Source: Shinisaurus crocodilurus (lineage: Eukaryota > Chordata > Lepidosauria > Squamata > Shinisauridae). From it: a stretch of DNA of 64,000 nt. Under the pieces are notes generated by a model. It was not told the origin of the DNA. It did no database searches and saw only the letters and a program-made list of their open reading frames with translations. The translations under genes were made by a program, and so were the position numbers. The stretch covers positions 67,001-131,000 of the forward strand of contig JAHFWL010001295.1 in the NCBI GenBank assembly GCA_021292165.1, read 5' to 3'. Positions 34,850 to 46,072 of this stretch are shown here, in pieces; positions within the stretch are counted from its first letter, which is position 1, and the number at the start of each line of letters is the position of its first letter.

Positions 34850-35590
34850 AGAACGCCTTACAGCTTGAGGGCCAAATTCCGTTTCAGAGAAGCTTTTGGG
34901 GGGCACATTGCAGTAGTGGGCAAAGCTGAAGGCAAGGGGAGCAGGGCAAAAGGGGTAGGGCCAAAATACTAAAAATACCAGCTTATTGTAGCTTGAAGCT
35001 CCAACCAACTGTCACTAACAGAACGATCCTATGGCCCCCTAGACATCGTCTAGGATTCTTTGGCTTCCCTCAGAGCTGGGGATTTGCACTCGGAGGCCCC
35101 TCCCCCACCCCACAGCCGGAGCAGAAAGAACTGCTCCAGCTGCCTCTCCGAGGTCGTAAGCGCATCCCCAGAGAAGGTGTTACTGGGGCAGGGAGGGATG
35201 CGGAGGAGACCAGGACTGCCAGGATATGACATAATCCTGACAGTGTTCCTTCCCTCCCCGTCCAAAGCGCTGCAGCTAGACAGCTGAAATCATCCATCTA
35301 GCTGACTTGCAGGGCGGGAGGAGCAGGGAGGCAGAGATTGCCTCTGCTGCTTCCCTTGCCCTGCATAGGATGCCCATAAGCCTCCGGGTTCAGAGGCTTA
35401 TGTGGGCATCCCTACGGGATTGTGCCCTAAGCCTTAGGAGAGGCATTTTGGCCTTTTAGAATGAGGAAAGAACTACACAACAGCCAGGAAACCATGAAAT
35501 GCTAAGTGTTTGGGGGAAAGGGGGTATGGCCATCTCTGTAACCCTGGAGGGCTGGATATGGCCCCTGGTCCTGAGATTGAGATTCTGACC
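34850..35590. mobile_element. Possible hAT-like host element split by a MITE
   Basis: Left 'gcttgagggccaaattccg' and right 'gagggctggatatggcccc' read like the two ends of an element with 'gggcc' motifs, interrupted by the TAA-flanked insertion at 35019-35427. Ends and target duplication are not firm. Confidence 0.35.
35019..35427. mobile_element. PIF/Harbinger-like MITE, 409 bp
   Basis: TAA on both sides. Left 'cagaacgatcctatgg'; right reversed 'gggcacaatcccgtaggg'. The interior is G+C-rich with overlapping open frames on both strands that show no transposase motif. Confidence 0.7.
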
Positions 35591-35959
35591 CCGATATAGG
35601 GTATGCCTTAATGTACCCTCCAAAATCCCCACCCTGTCCTTTCTTCCTCTTTTGGAAAAATGATTATACAAAATTATTGTGTTTTATACTAATAAATACA
35701 ACATGTTTGGTTATTTATCTTTCAACACTATGCCTTCCGTGCAGGATAATCATACTTTTATGCAAAGGTAATAAAAACTCTCCCTGAAAATAAAGATAAT
35801 ATTGTACAGTAATCAAGCAAGAACTATTCAGGAGCTTTTCATGAGTAGCCATTTACTTTGGCACTGAACTGCCATGTGTAGTAAAGAATAGAGTATGAGT
35901 GTATGCACTCTGGCAAAAAAGAAAAAGGAGGGGGAAAAAAAGAAAAAGATTCAAGAACT

Positions 35960-37080
35960 AATACACAGTGAAAGACAAATTTAAAGCAGCCTTCTGGTGT
36001 TCTGACACAAGAATATAAAAATGACATGAGCAAGAACAGATTAGTTTACATACTTTTCAATCACAGCTGCTGCTCGGAAACCACAATACCTTTAAAATGG
36101 CATTCTGAGGAAACAGATGCAGTGTGGCTGCAGCAGTGGTGAGGCATACTTAACGTGAAATTAAAAGGGCATTTTTTATTTACACACTCCATACAGCACT
36201 GAACCCCAGCACAATTACATGGGAAGATTTTAGCATGATTAATTTAAAAATAAGCTAGTGATAAAGATAGAGTGCACAGAAAATGATTCTGCTGAGCAAA
36301 TTTTTTATCGCCAGCCTCAGATGTCAAAACTTGGTTTCGACAAGGGAAAGAGCAAGGCACATCTTCTTGGTTAATATTTAATTGGGTGCTAAAGATTTCT
36401 TATGGAGGACCTCTGAACTACTGCTGACAGCCTCGCAAGGAATCCCCAGCGATGCCAGAGATGCATGCCCTTGCTGTATAAACTAAAATAACATGAAATT
36501 TAATCAAGTCATTCAATTAATAAATCACTTTAGTGGACACTGCTGCCCAACTCCTATTTAATTACAAAATTTAAAAAATATTTGCACACTGCAAGCACTC
36601 TGATGGGCTGTGAGGTTCCATAATACATACTTGAACACTTGAGTTGGAGGACAAATTTATATAACAAATGCACAGCTAAGTGCAATGATCTGAATCCACT
36701 CAAAGTGCAAAATCATTTAGCCTATCTTGTGGGATTTTTAAAAATGCAAATGAACTTTTTCACTCTTTACATTTTTGCCATCCCCACAGCTGAGTCCCAA
36801 AACTAAGTCGCCTGCATTCCTAAAATCGCTACAGAAAAGGCTGCCTTTTTAATGGTCATCAATTCAAGAACCGAGACAGTCAGGCTCAACAATGTTGACT
36901 AGTTGTACAGACAAGCTAGAAGCATTTTGCTTCTTGAATATTTGCTGAGGAGTGAAGAGCTATGAATGTTATGTTCACATTATCACCTTTTCCAAAAGAA
37001 CTTTTTCCTGAGCTCCTCCCTGCAATTTTATCCTAACTTGCAGTATTCCAGATTCTTGGCTGTGATAACACAGGAAAGAG
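35960..37080. promoter_or_regulatory. Candidate conserved non-coding block
   Basis: About 1.1 kb without recognised repeats. It contains runs such as 'atttaatcaagtcattcaat', 'taataaatcactttag', 'gcatgattaatttaaaaat' and 'aaaatgcaaatgaac' with multiple homeodomain and octamer-like words. No open frame. Tentative enhancer region. Confidence 0.3.
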
Positions 37081-37431
37081 TTTGCTATGGCCTCAGTTCT
37101 GCCCGCTAGCATACAAGGGTGGATTTACAAATCCTGGGGCTCCTGACCCAAAGAACTTGGAGGATTTTCACAAATACTAACTGACTTTTAATTACTCTAA
37201 TATTATCTATGAAGAATACAAGGGAACATATTACTAACGGACCTAAAATTAATACAATGGAAGTAAGATTAAAATGTAAGCTAGACCATTAAGAAAAATC
37301 CAATACGCTGCACTCCCAAGATACTTTTAAGTCCTGCCCACTTCCTTATGGAGGGAAAGGGAGGTCACTGGCACTACCTGCTAAATTGCTTTTTGGAGCC
37401 AAGTGTAGACAGCGCTTGCAGCCTTTAAAGC

Positions 37432-37525
37432 ACGGGTGCACAACCTTTTGAGCTCTGAGGGCCACATCAGGTGTCTGCTGGGAGGACGGAAGCAGCACAT
37501 GGGTACATATGCGCATGCACACACA
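37432..37525. mobile_element. hAT left end (Charlie-like)
   Basis: 'cacgggtgcacaaccttttg' followed by 'gagggccacatcagg' is a typical hAT start. The rest is lost into the following CR1. Confidence 0.5.
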
Positions 37526-37608
37526 CCACTGACACCACATACACACTGCTCACACTCAACCCAGCAGCAACGGAGCTTGGTCTTGAAGCAACAATATCTG
37601 GTCCATAG

Positions 37609-37953
37609 AGGCATGTTTAGCCTTCAAAAGAGAAGACTGAGGGGAGATATGATAGCACTCTTCAAGTACTTGAAAGGTTGCCACACAGAGGAGGGCCAGG
37701 ATCTCTTCTTGATCATCCCAGATTGCAGGACAGAAGCCAGACTTCGCCTGGACATCAGGAAAAATTTCCTGACTGTTAAGAGCAATAAGGCAATGGAACC
37801 AACTACCTAGGGAGGTAGTGGGCTCTACAACACTGGAGGCATTCAAGGTGCAGCTGGACAGCCATCTGTCAGGGATGCTTTGACTTGGGTTCCTGCATTA
37901 AGCAGGGGGTTGGACTCGATGGCCTTGTAGACCCCTTCCAACTCTACCTATGA
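37609..37953 (+). pseudogene. CR1 LINE ORF2 C-terminus and 3' tail
   Basis: The plus-strand reading has 'KRRLRGDMIALFKYLKGC', then 'EEGQDLF' and 'RLRLDIRKNFLTV', the conserved extreme C-terminus of CR1 ORF2. The frame closes near 37810, and the 3' tail with 'gggggttggactcgatgg' and 'ccaactctacctatg' follows. This is a 5'-truncated copy with no catalytic part left. The tail is the same as that carried by the 5S-headed SINEs, showing where those SINEs obtained it. Identification is firm; the left edge is arbitrary because the sequence upstream of 37609 is not clearly CR1. Confidence 0.88.
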
Positions 37954-38324
37954 GTCAAACGACACCAAGGAGCCGCCCATGTCAGGAGACCTGGGGGAGC
38001 CTGGGCCCTCAGGGCAGATAACCGTTTCCATAGGAGGAGGGAAGTTCCACCTCTGAGGCAGAGACTAGGCAACTACCTACCCCTGAGAGCATTGTTGCCT
38101 CAAGAGGCAGGCCAGTAGGTCTCCTTTGAGAAGAAGTGCTCAACTACAAAGAAGGACTCCACAAGAGGAAAGGACTCCTCAGGAGCAAGGCCCTTCTCCT
38201 GAGTAGGACTGTAGCTAGGGGCCTGTAATGAACTGCTGCTGAACCCTGGATGGGCTCAGGAAGCTCTTGCTATAGAGGCCTTCAGTTTCAGGCTAGCCAT
38301 TGCTGGAGCAACATTGTCCTACCA

Positions 38325-39244
38325 CAGTGATGGCGAACCTATGGCACGGGTGCCACAGCTGGCACGCAGGGACCTCTCTGTGGGCACTCGAGTCATTGGT
38401 CACCAGATCGCTAAAAGACTGTCCCCTTCTGCAAAACACTAATGATCTTGTTCTTTCTCACAGTGTGGAATAGAATGATTTTATTCTAGAATTCCTGTTA
38501 CAGAATTCTTTTCTACATTGTTATCACATTTAAAAGATTTTGAAGAATGATGCACAGAGCATGGCTTGGATGTAAAGCCCTAACAGTTGACCTGAGTGTT
38601 GCATGTGTTGCTCTCAAACTAACGGAGTATGAGCCAAGGTTTGACAAATTATCAACATGCATGCAATAGCAAAAATCACATTAATTGTGCAAAAGCATGC
38701 CCAATGCAAACTTTTACCTAATGCAGTGTTTGCAGTCCAAGACATAAAGTGTTTAAAATGTGTTAAGCACATTTAGTTTTCTTGTTTATCTTGCTCATCC
38801 TAGTACAGGTTGACTTTTACTTTTACTAATCCGACACCTGTAGAAGCAGGGAAAGGACCCGGGGTAAAGCTTGCCGCATACAATTTCAGTCTGGCATATA
38901 ATCATATTACAAGTTGAGAATCCCTTATCCAAAAATACATGTGCCTAATTATTTAAAAAGTTTGTATAAATTCCCTTCAGGCTATGTGTACAATGTAGTA
39001 CTATAATAATTTTTTTAGTTGATTTTTTTTAAACAAAAAACTGTCTGTATCATTGAAAGCTCTGTTATTGTGTTTTTCTTTAAAGACAAAAGATGTTAAT
39101 TAGTTCGGACAACTGTATGAGTTGTTTTTCTAAAACTAAAACCTCGGTATTCAGGTTTAATTGCAGTGTTGGCACTTTGAAATAAATAAGTTGGTTTTGT
39201 GTTGCAGTTTGGGCACTCGGGCTCAAAAAGGTTCGCCATCACTA
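38325..39244. mobile_element. hAT element, OposCharlie (OC1)-like, non-autonomous
   Basis: Ends 'cagtgatggcgaacc' and 'ggttcgccatcacta', with a perfect 8-bp duplication tcctacca on both sides. The right subterminal part ('gtttgggcactcggg', 'cctcggtattcagg') resembles the OC1 hAT family, known for horizontal spread among tetrapods and an insect. No transposase frame in the 920 bp, so it is an internally deleted copy. Superfamily is secure; family name is from memory. Confidence 0.85.
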
Positions 39245-39252
39245 TCCTACCA

Positions 39253-39589
39253 ACCTTGTATCCCTGACTGTGAGTTGTGACTGAATGTTCATGCTCCTTG
39301 ACTCTGCTTCTCAGATGGTGTTTGCACCTTGACTGCACCTCAGACCTTGCTTCTGGAAACAACCCACTTGCCTGGTAATCCTGTGCCTTGACAATTTCTT
39401 GTATCCTGACTGCTCCTGTCTTAAACTGATCCCATATTGGACTGAAACCTTTGTGCTTGATCATTTGCCTACTTAATGGACATGCTTATTGGATTTGCTC
39501 CTGTACTCTCCTAGCACAGAATCTAAACTAGCTAGAGCATGACAATTAAGGTGTTGAAGACTTTCCCCTGCCACATCAACATGATTGCT
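39253..39589. other. Unclassified sequence
   Basis: Repeated phrases such as 'ccttgactctgcttctc' and 'accttgactgcacc' recall interiors of some reptile LTR elements. Together with 37960-38324 it may be an LTR-derived segment into which the hAT inserted. Weak. Confidence 0.25.
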
Positions 39590-39590
39590 A

Positions 39591-39617
39591 AGAGAGAGAG
39601 AGAGAGAGAGAGAGAGA
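39591..39617. repeat. (AG)n microsatellite
   Basis: Thirteen AG units, read directly. Confidence 0.93.
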
Positions 39618-39989
39618 AGTGGGGAGTACCCTAGGAATGGGCTCTATGGTTCCTGTCATAAAAACCATATTCCTGAAGTATCTCCAGAGCATCCTAGGAA
39701 GTGGCAGGAACCTCGAACCACTGCTTCCTAGGACAGTACAGGGATACTCTAGGAAATAAGTTTCTATGGCAGGAACCATAAAGCCTATATCTATTCTAGA
39801 GCATTTTTCTCTTTCCCCCCCTTTTTTGGGAGGCACCTGATGCTGGGGGTCTGGGGGCTGCCAGAAAAGACTTGGGGGAGGTTACCTCCAGCTCATGGGC
39901 TGTACTTTTTGAAGCCCTGTTTAAAGCATCATATAGTCTGAAAACAGCATGACTCAGGAAGCACCACTTCGCGTGTGAGTTCAAACACA

Positions 39990-40271
39990 CATCGGGTGGG
40001 CAAAATATGGCCTGTGGGCCACAAGCGGCCCCTGCTACCTCCTGAAATTTGGGAGCGAGGAACCAAACAAAAAAATTGTTTAAAAGAATTTTAAAACAAA
40101 AATGGCATTCAGGGCTGCTATGGAGCTCCTTGAAAAAAAGGACCCTTTTGGCACTCTTTAGCAGCTCCAGATGCCTTTTTGTTTTGTTTTGATTTCCCCT
40201 GTTTTTGGCATCCATGGGAGGGTATCCAGGGGGTAAAAATGGCCCCCAGACCTCATGAAGCTGCCCACCCC
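39990..40271. mobile_element. hAT-like MITE
   Basis: 'cgggtgggcaaaatatggcc' at the left and 'agctgcccacccctg' at the right give imperfect inverted ends of CAGGGGTGGGCA type. No 8-bp duplication seen. Confidence 0.55.
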
Positions 40272-40319
40272 TGCTTTAAGATCTTCAAGGGATGCCACAT
40301 TCCTTCTATAAGTGAGTAA

Positions 40320-40390
40320 CAGTGCAATCCTATATCCCTCTGAGAGTAAGCCCTACTGAACTTAATAGGACTTATTTCTGATTGCACCAT
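40320..40390. mobile_element. Harbinger-like MITE
   Basis: TAA both sides, 'cagtgcaatcctatatcc' left, 'gattgcaccat' right. 71 bp. Confidence 0.7.
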
Positions 40391-40659
40391 TAACCTACAG
40401 GAGTGTGGAACAAGGAATTTACCACCCTGGCCCCTACTAACTGGACCACACCAACCAGAGCAATCTGTCTCACTTACCTTCATGAAGGCCTTTAAAGGTT
40501 GGTTGGCTGGTTTTTATGGAAAGGTTTGTACATTTCTGGAATCTGTAAGCTGCCTGTAACAGGTTTTCCAGTCAGAAGAGATATTATGTAAGCAACAACA
40601 GCAACCCAATTAATCCAAGTGAGAGCCATCCAGTAGTGAAGGGGTGGAACTTCATGTTG

Positions 40660-41110
40660 TGATATGTATCACATTACCAGCTGTGGCACATTGTTTACAA
40701 ATGGAAGGGACAGAATGGCGGGGTAAACAGGTTTATTATGTCTCTTTAGAATCTCGTGTTTTCGCAGGGGTTACTAAAGTGTGAGAGCAATATGAGCTAG
40801 TCACATGGTTTGTATGTTCTGATGACATGTTAACTTGTTTTCAGTCTGAAGCCATTTTAGAGAGAAGCTGAACTGCTTTCTTTCTTCTTCTTCATGGTGA
40901 TGCTTGCTGGACTTGTTACTGCTACAATGTAACGTCTTTGCTGAGGTGGAGTTAAGCACAACTTACTCCACTGGATGTAATGCTTGCTATGCATTTATAC
41001 TCTGCACATGGACTGTAACTAGGAATTGTATACTCTGTAGAACTTTACTTGCTAAGTGAATAAACAGGTAGAATTAGACCTGTGGTGTTACAGAGTGTTT
41101 CCTGATTCCA
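40660..41110 (+). repeat. Candidate solo LTR
   Basis: Begins near 'tgtgatatgtatcacatt', has a poly(A)-signal-like 'aataaac' at about 41059 followed by 'ctgtggtgttacagagtg', and closes near 'ttcca'. The layout fits a U3-R-U5, but there is no partner LTR, gag-pol motif or target duplication in view. Confidence 0.3.
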
Positions 41111-41588
41111 TGGATTAATCTGCAACGGAGAAGCTTTGCTGGTTCACTGGCACACACGCTGAACGCTGCAAGCGGGAGGAGGGAGGTGAGATCTGGAAGA
41201 TCTGTGTGTGGAGTGTACAGGCGTCTGTTGGCACACAGGCAAGGATTATAAATCTCCCAACCCGCACACACTCTGCTAAAGTCCAGTTCGAACACTTCAT
41301 ACAGTTCTAGACCCAAAGTTCTGTGAATCCCAATCCTCCTTTTCTGTTCTGAGACACACACGAAAGGGAGGAGGAAAAAAAATGTTTGGAGGTGGGGATC
41401 TGAAGCATAATGAGATACTAATGTAAATTATGCATGTTTGCAAATTTGACGGGGTATTTTTCTGCATAGAATTGCATATCCTTATTACAGTGTGTGTGTC
41501 TTATACAGTGTGTGTGTCTTTTTTTTTTATAAAAAAAGCTAGTATATATATAAAATTTAGATATATAATTTGAAAGATCAGTATGGAA
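41111..41588. other. Unclassified sequence
   Basis: No gene; 'gtgtgtgtcttatacagt' is repeated in tandem twice at 41490-41520. Confidence 0.45.
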
Positions 41589-41758
41589 ACTGTGGCTCAT
41601 GCTGGCTCAGCTTGTCTGAGAGTGGAAAGCTAAGCAGGGTCAGGCCTGGTTATTACTTGGATGGGAGACCCCTTCTCTAGTTTCCTGCATTGAGCAGGGG
41701 GTTGGACTCGATGGCCTTGTAGGCTCCTTCCCACTCTATGATCTATGAAATCCTATGT
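41589..41758 (+). mobile_element. 5S-rRNA-headed SINE with CR1 tail, copy 2
   Basis: Better preserved than copy 1: 'gaaagctaagcagggtcagg', 'cctggttattacttgg' and 'atgggagacc' follow the 5S internal promoter closely. Then 'gggggttggactcgatgg' and 'ccactctatgatctatg' form the CR1-type 3' end with its ATTCTATG-like terminus. About 170 bp. Confidence 0.9.
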
Positions 41759-42419
41759 TTCAGAGTAGCATGGAGTTTACCACTGCTTGGTAACATGCAG
41801 AAAGGCTGAGCAGGAGGTTTACATGTGTGTTGAGCAAATGCAGCATAGCATCCCCTACAAACTGTTTCCCATAGTAGTGTTTATGTAAACAAGCACTTTC
41901 ATTCCAATGCTTTCTTGTAGTGGACTCTTCACCACACTTTAACTGGTTTATCTCTCCTCTTAAAGCAGTTTGTCAAGTTCTCCCAAGGATATTATGCTTT
42001 TGTTATTTAAGCCTATGGACGCTCCTCTCCCATTTGTAGAGAAGTAGAGTACCTGACAAGTAGCAAAGGCTTTTGAAAGTCTATTTGTATTAGTTTTATG
42101 GACCCATTCTACTGCTTAAATCAGGTCTCATTAAAATTACCATCCACACAAGTTCTCCCATTGGGAAATGTGCATGCCAGAGTTACTCTACTTCTGCAGG
42201 CAATGCTTGAAGGGGATTGCCTGGCTGCAAAATAGCTGTGGACATACAGAGGGAAGAGGGGATGGGGTGGAGGAGTCAGAAAGACTTCAGGGCAGTGTGC
42301 AAGTGTCTACTATGCTCCTGAGAATACCGCTGCCATTGTTTCTGCAATTGTTGAAAAGCACCTATGAAAAAAATATGCTCTGATGAGACAGAGGAGCACC
42401 CTCACTAGGTCAAATATGG
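41759..42419. other. Unique sequence
   Basis: No gene or repeat recognised. Confidence 0.45.
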
Positions 42420-42720
42420 CTTCATCTGCCCATTTTTATGACTGAAATGTCAGGCTAATATGCAAACACTGGACCTGACAGCTGGCACAATCTGCATCAC
42501 AGCCCCTCAAAGTTTAATTTTTAATAGTAACAGTACTCAGATCTTAACATAAATGTATTAATGTTCAAATGAATACAATTAAAGTCCATTATTACCTATG
42601 TGTATCCTTCTGTGTTAATGATTTGGAAGATCTCCTCCCTGTGCTTACATTCTGTGCTAATAATTATAAAGGTGGTCAGGAATAAGTTGTTTAAGCTGAA
42701 GAAGCAAAACCTTTTTGACT
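42420..42720. promoter_or_regulatory. Candidate conserved non-coding element
   Basis: Repeat-free with 'gctaatatgcaaacac', 'acctgacagctggcacaa', 'caattaaagtccattatt' and 'gtgctaataattataaagg'. Dense homeodomain, octamer and E-box-like words, no frame. Tentative. Confidence 0.3.
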
Positions 42721-44101
42721 TTTAAATTTAAATGAAGGGAGATGATAAATAATATATCTTCCGGGAATTTTTTTTGTTTCTGCTGCAATCTATATAAGGT
42801 TATAGAAAATGTCCATTTATTACAGTTGCACATTCCTGGAATCAGACAAGGAAAATTACCTTTCTTTCACTCTTATATGCTTCATTTCTCATATAAAATG
42901 TCTTCAAAATAGGTAATCCTAAAATCCTGATCTATAAAAATAATTTTAGAAACCAAAAATGTCACTCTGAAAATTACTGTGAAAACTCCACAGATGAACA
43001 CAAAGCTTTTGCTGTTGTTTTGCCTTGCTTATATTAGAATTTTGCAACTCAGACCAAATTAATGGGTTAGGTTTTGAAATAGTGAGATCCACATATGGTG
43101 GCTTTACAATTTCATATACATGTGGGGTCACATTTGTGTGAAACAGCCCCCATGTGAAAAACTCAACAAGTTTTCAGGTCAGAGAAAATCAACAGCCTTT
43201 CTGACATGCATGGAGATGTTACAGTCTCAAAATAAACATATAAACCAGGCCCAGTTGCATCATTGTGTAACTACTGTTTGTGTTTCAATCTGTAGGCAAA
43301 ACCTTGTGTAGATTTTGGGACCAAGGGATGCAAGAAGATCATTCTGTTAGCCAAAGTGAATAAGGATCCATTTTCCTGTATTGACTCTGATCTTTGGGTG
43401 GAGGAATATCTTAGAAATGAACCTTGTGCATCAGTCAAACCTTTAACGCTCACCCAGCAGAATGAGTGATTTATCTTCTGGCTGTAGCAAGGCACGATTC
43501 CTTTGGTTTGCAAAATCCAAAGAAACCCAACCCAAAACATTGGACTGTAGGTCTGGCCTACTTTCTTTTTCAAAAATATGAACCACTGTTATGGTCTTAT
43601 TTTAATAAACAACAGAAGAATCTGGCAACCATTATTTAAGAAAAGCCAAGCCAGTGTACACAAGAGTAGCACATTTGCTTGTTGTCTCTAAGAAAATCCA
43701 AAATACGTTCCACTTTTCTGACCTATCCAAAGTATACGGACATATTCTCTTGAGAGCTTGTTAAGGTGGGGTGACTCTACGGGATTCATACCGGGAATGT
43801 GTAAAGCATTTTTGTTTTCAATTTCTTTAATTTGCAGTTTGCCAAAACCTTTATAGCCCTGTAATTTCTCATAACACTGAGGGAACATGGAGAATGACAG
43901 AACAAAGAAGGGACCCAGAAAAGTGCTAGCAGATGATAGGGAACAGTCATGCAATGAATATACTATGACAGGAGCTCATCACTTCTCATACCTGTATATT
44001 GAAGCAAGTCAATAACCCTCCCTTGGCAGTAGTTACATATTATCTCTGTACAAGTAGAAATCTGCAATTTAAAAGTTGCAGTGTATCCCTAACCTCTAAC
44101 A
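42721..44101. other. Low-repeat sequence, no gene seen
   Basis: Only chance frames (up to about 100 codons) without motifs. Confidence 0.45.
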
Positions 44102-44488
44102 CATGGGTTCTCAACTGGGAATTCCCCCCAGGGGGGAATTTTAGGGGTTATGGGGGGGGGATTGGGACCGCAGACTCAAACTGTTGGAATACTGATTTTT
44201 CTACAAATTACAATTCTACAGATTGTACATAATCTACAGGACATCACACCTTATTGTATGGCACAGATTAAATTAAAAATAAAGATAAATATTTCACTTG
44301 TTATCTGAGGAAATATTCCATTTATACTATAATGTATATGTACCAGTATAGAAAAAATAAAAGATTTTCAATGTTATATGAATATTATTTGGATGCAACT
44401 TTTGAATCAGACAATCTTGGAAAAGGGGGAATGACATTCTGACATATGGTGAAAAGGGTCATGGGGAAAAAAAGGTTGAGAACCACTG
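44102..44488. mobile_element. hAT element (Charlie-like), 387 bp
   Basis: 'catgggttctcaac' left and 'gttgagaaccactg' right, flanked by ctctaaca and ctttaaca (8 bp, one change). Non-coding. Confidence 0.88.
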
Positions 44489-44599
44489 CTTTAACAGGTT
44501 CGGGCCCAGCTAGCTTGCAACAGGAGACCAGACAGTGCTGTTCAGGCCAGGGAACGGAGGAAAACAGACACATTTTTCCCCCTTTCCCATCCTCTTGCA

Positions 44600-44974
44600 A
44601 CCTTTCCCCTCTGTAACATATTTTATTTTAATTAATTAGTACATTAAATACTGGCACACACACCCTTTCTTTTCAAAAAGAAATCTAAGCAGCTGTTAAC
44701 TATAAAAAAATAACAAATAGCATAAAATAGCCCCTATAATACACACACATTAAAATATCAAAACAGAGCAGATAATAAAATAATTCAAATATGAAACAAA
44801 AACCTTAACAAACACAGTAAAACAGCAATTAAAAAAGAGGGAGAGGTATAAACTCAATTTCCAGTACCTCAATGTTCAAAAAACTCCAAAGGCTTCCCAG
44901 AAAAGCCAGGTCTTTACCAGCTGTCAGAAGACACCAAGTGATGGCGCCAGATGGGCATTCCAGTGTGCCCATCT
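44600..44974 (-). repeat. L2-like LINE 3' end, minus
   Basis: A-rich minus-strand tail ('aaaatagcataaaatag' words) then 'ggcttcccagaaaagccagg', the C-terminal and 3' part of an L2-like LINE, ended by the SINE at 44975. Confidence 0.5.
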
Positions 44975-45212
44975 GGTGCCAGTGTGGCGTAGTGGTTAGA
45001 GTGCTGCACTGAGACTCAGGAGATCCAGGTTCTAGTCCCTGCTCAGCCATGAAACTCACTGGGTGACTTTGGGCCAGTCACTGACTCTCAGCCTAACGTA
45101 CCTCACAGGGTTGTTGTGAGGATAAAATGGAGAGAAGGAGGACTATGTAAGCCGCCTTGGGTTCCTTGCAGGAAAAAAGGTGGGGTATAAATATAATAAA
45201 TAAATAAATAAA
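44975..45212 (+). mobile_element. tRNA-SINE, full-length type copy
   Basis: Pol III box A 'tggcgtagtgg' and box B 'ggttctagtcc' about 35 bp apart, then 'ctcactgggtgactttgggc', 'cctcacagggttgttgtgag', 'gtaagccgccttgggttcc' and a TAAA tail. A tRNA-derived squamate SINE; the tail resembles L2-like LINE ends, suggesting its partner. Confidence 0.9.
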
Positions 45213-45227
45213 TTCCTGGGAGGTTTC

Positions 45228-45402
45228 ATACTGAGAGGAGGGAGATGAGAAGGAGTGCAGGGCCATTCCACCAGCCCTGCTGAAAGGCCTCCCTCATGAC
45301 GGCTCCTCCTCCCTCAACTGTCACCACCAGCAGCCATTCCAGCAGGCTGAGAGGAGGAAAATGAGAGGGAGTGCAGGGCCATTCCACCAGCCCTGCCAGG
45401 AG
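45228..45402. repeat. Two-unit tandem repeat
   Basis: 'gtgcagggccattccaccag' and 'ccctgc' occur at 45257 and 45370, each preceded by 'gagaggagg', a spacing of about 113 bp. Confidence 0.75.
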
Positions 45403-45429
45403 TATTAATATCACCCTTCTTCCCTCCCC

Positions 45430-45557
45430 ATTCCTTTTTCCTTGTGTGTCCTGTCTTTTTAGATTGTAAGCCTGCAGGCAGGGACTGTCTTGTTAATTGT
45501 TGTAAACCGCCCAGAGAGCTTCGTCTATTGGGCGGTATAATAAATAAATAAATAAAT
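45430..45557 (+). repeat. L2-like LINE 3' tail, plus
   Basis: 'tttagattgtaagcctgcag', 'gggactgtcttgttaattg', 'taaaccgcccagagagc' and TAAA repeats. Confidence 0.65.
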
Positions 45558-45689
45558 ACGGTTGGTGCCAAAACTGAAAAGACCCTGATCCTCAAAGTCC
45601 CTTTCACACTTCAGTTGGTGGAGTAGGGCCTTGAATACTGATTAGAGTGCACGGGGGGGGGGGGATCAATAAGGGAAGACACAGCCCTT

Positions 45690-45970
45690 GAGGTACTCCG
45701 GCCCCAAGCCATTTAGAGTTTTAAAGGTAAAAACTGGCACCTTATGTTAATCCTGTAAACAAATAGGTAACCAGTACAGATGAAACAACACCAGAGTAAC
45801 ATGCTGCAATGAACCAGAGCCAGAAGAAACTGGTGGTGGTATTCTGCATCAGATGATTTCAGGATGCTATTTAAGGCAGTCTTGTTTTACGCTAAATTCA
45901 GTCAGGAGGTCACTAAAGTAATCAAGACTATAGCCTGGTCTTTCTTCTCCAGGAAACTGTGCAATTGGTG
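45690..45970 (-). pseudogene. L2-like LINE ORF fragment, minus
   Basis: The nucleotide phrase 'aagccatttagagttttaaa' and later 'cattctgcatcag'-like and 'taatcaagactatagcctgg' phrases parallel the better L2 copies at 54360-54730, whose minus translation has the YCN...GLP and LHWLPV motifs. Heavily decayed. Confidence 0.6.
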
Positions 45971-46072
45971 TACCACAGTACTTCCATCTTAGTTCGATTA
46001 ACTCGTTTACCTACATCTAGCTCCTCACCATCACCAGACATCAGTTTAGGGTTTCCCTAAGTCTCTCTAGGG

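Noticed and set aside
39096..39464. 122-codon minus-strand protein
   Set aside because: It crosses the right end of the hAT element and its target duplication, so it cannot be a conserved gene.
41590..41660. 5S rRNA gene
   Set aside because: Only the internal promoter region is kept; the 5' stem and 3' third do not match and a CR1 tail follows.
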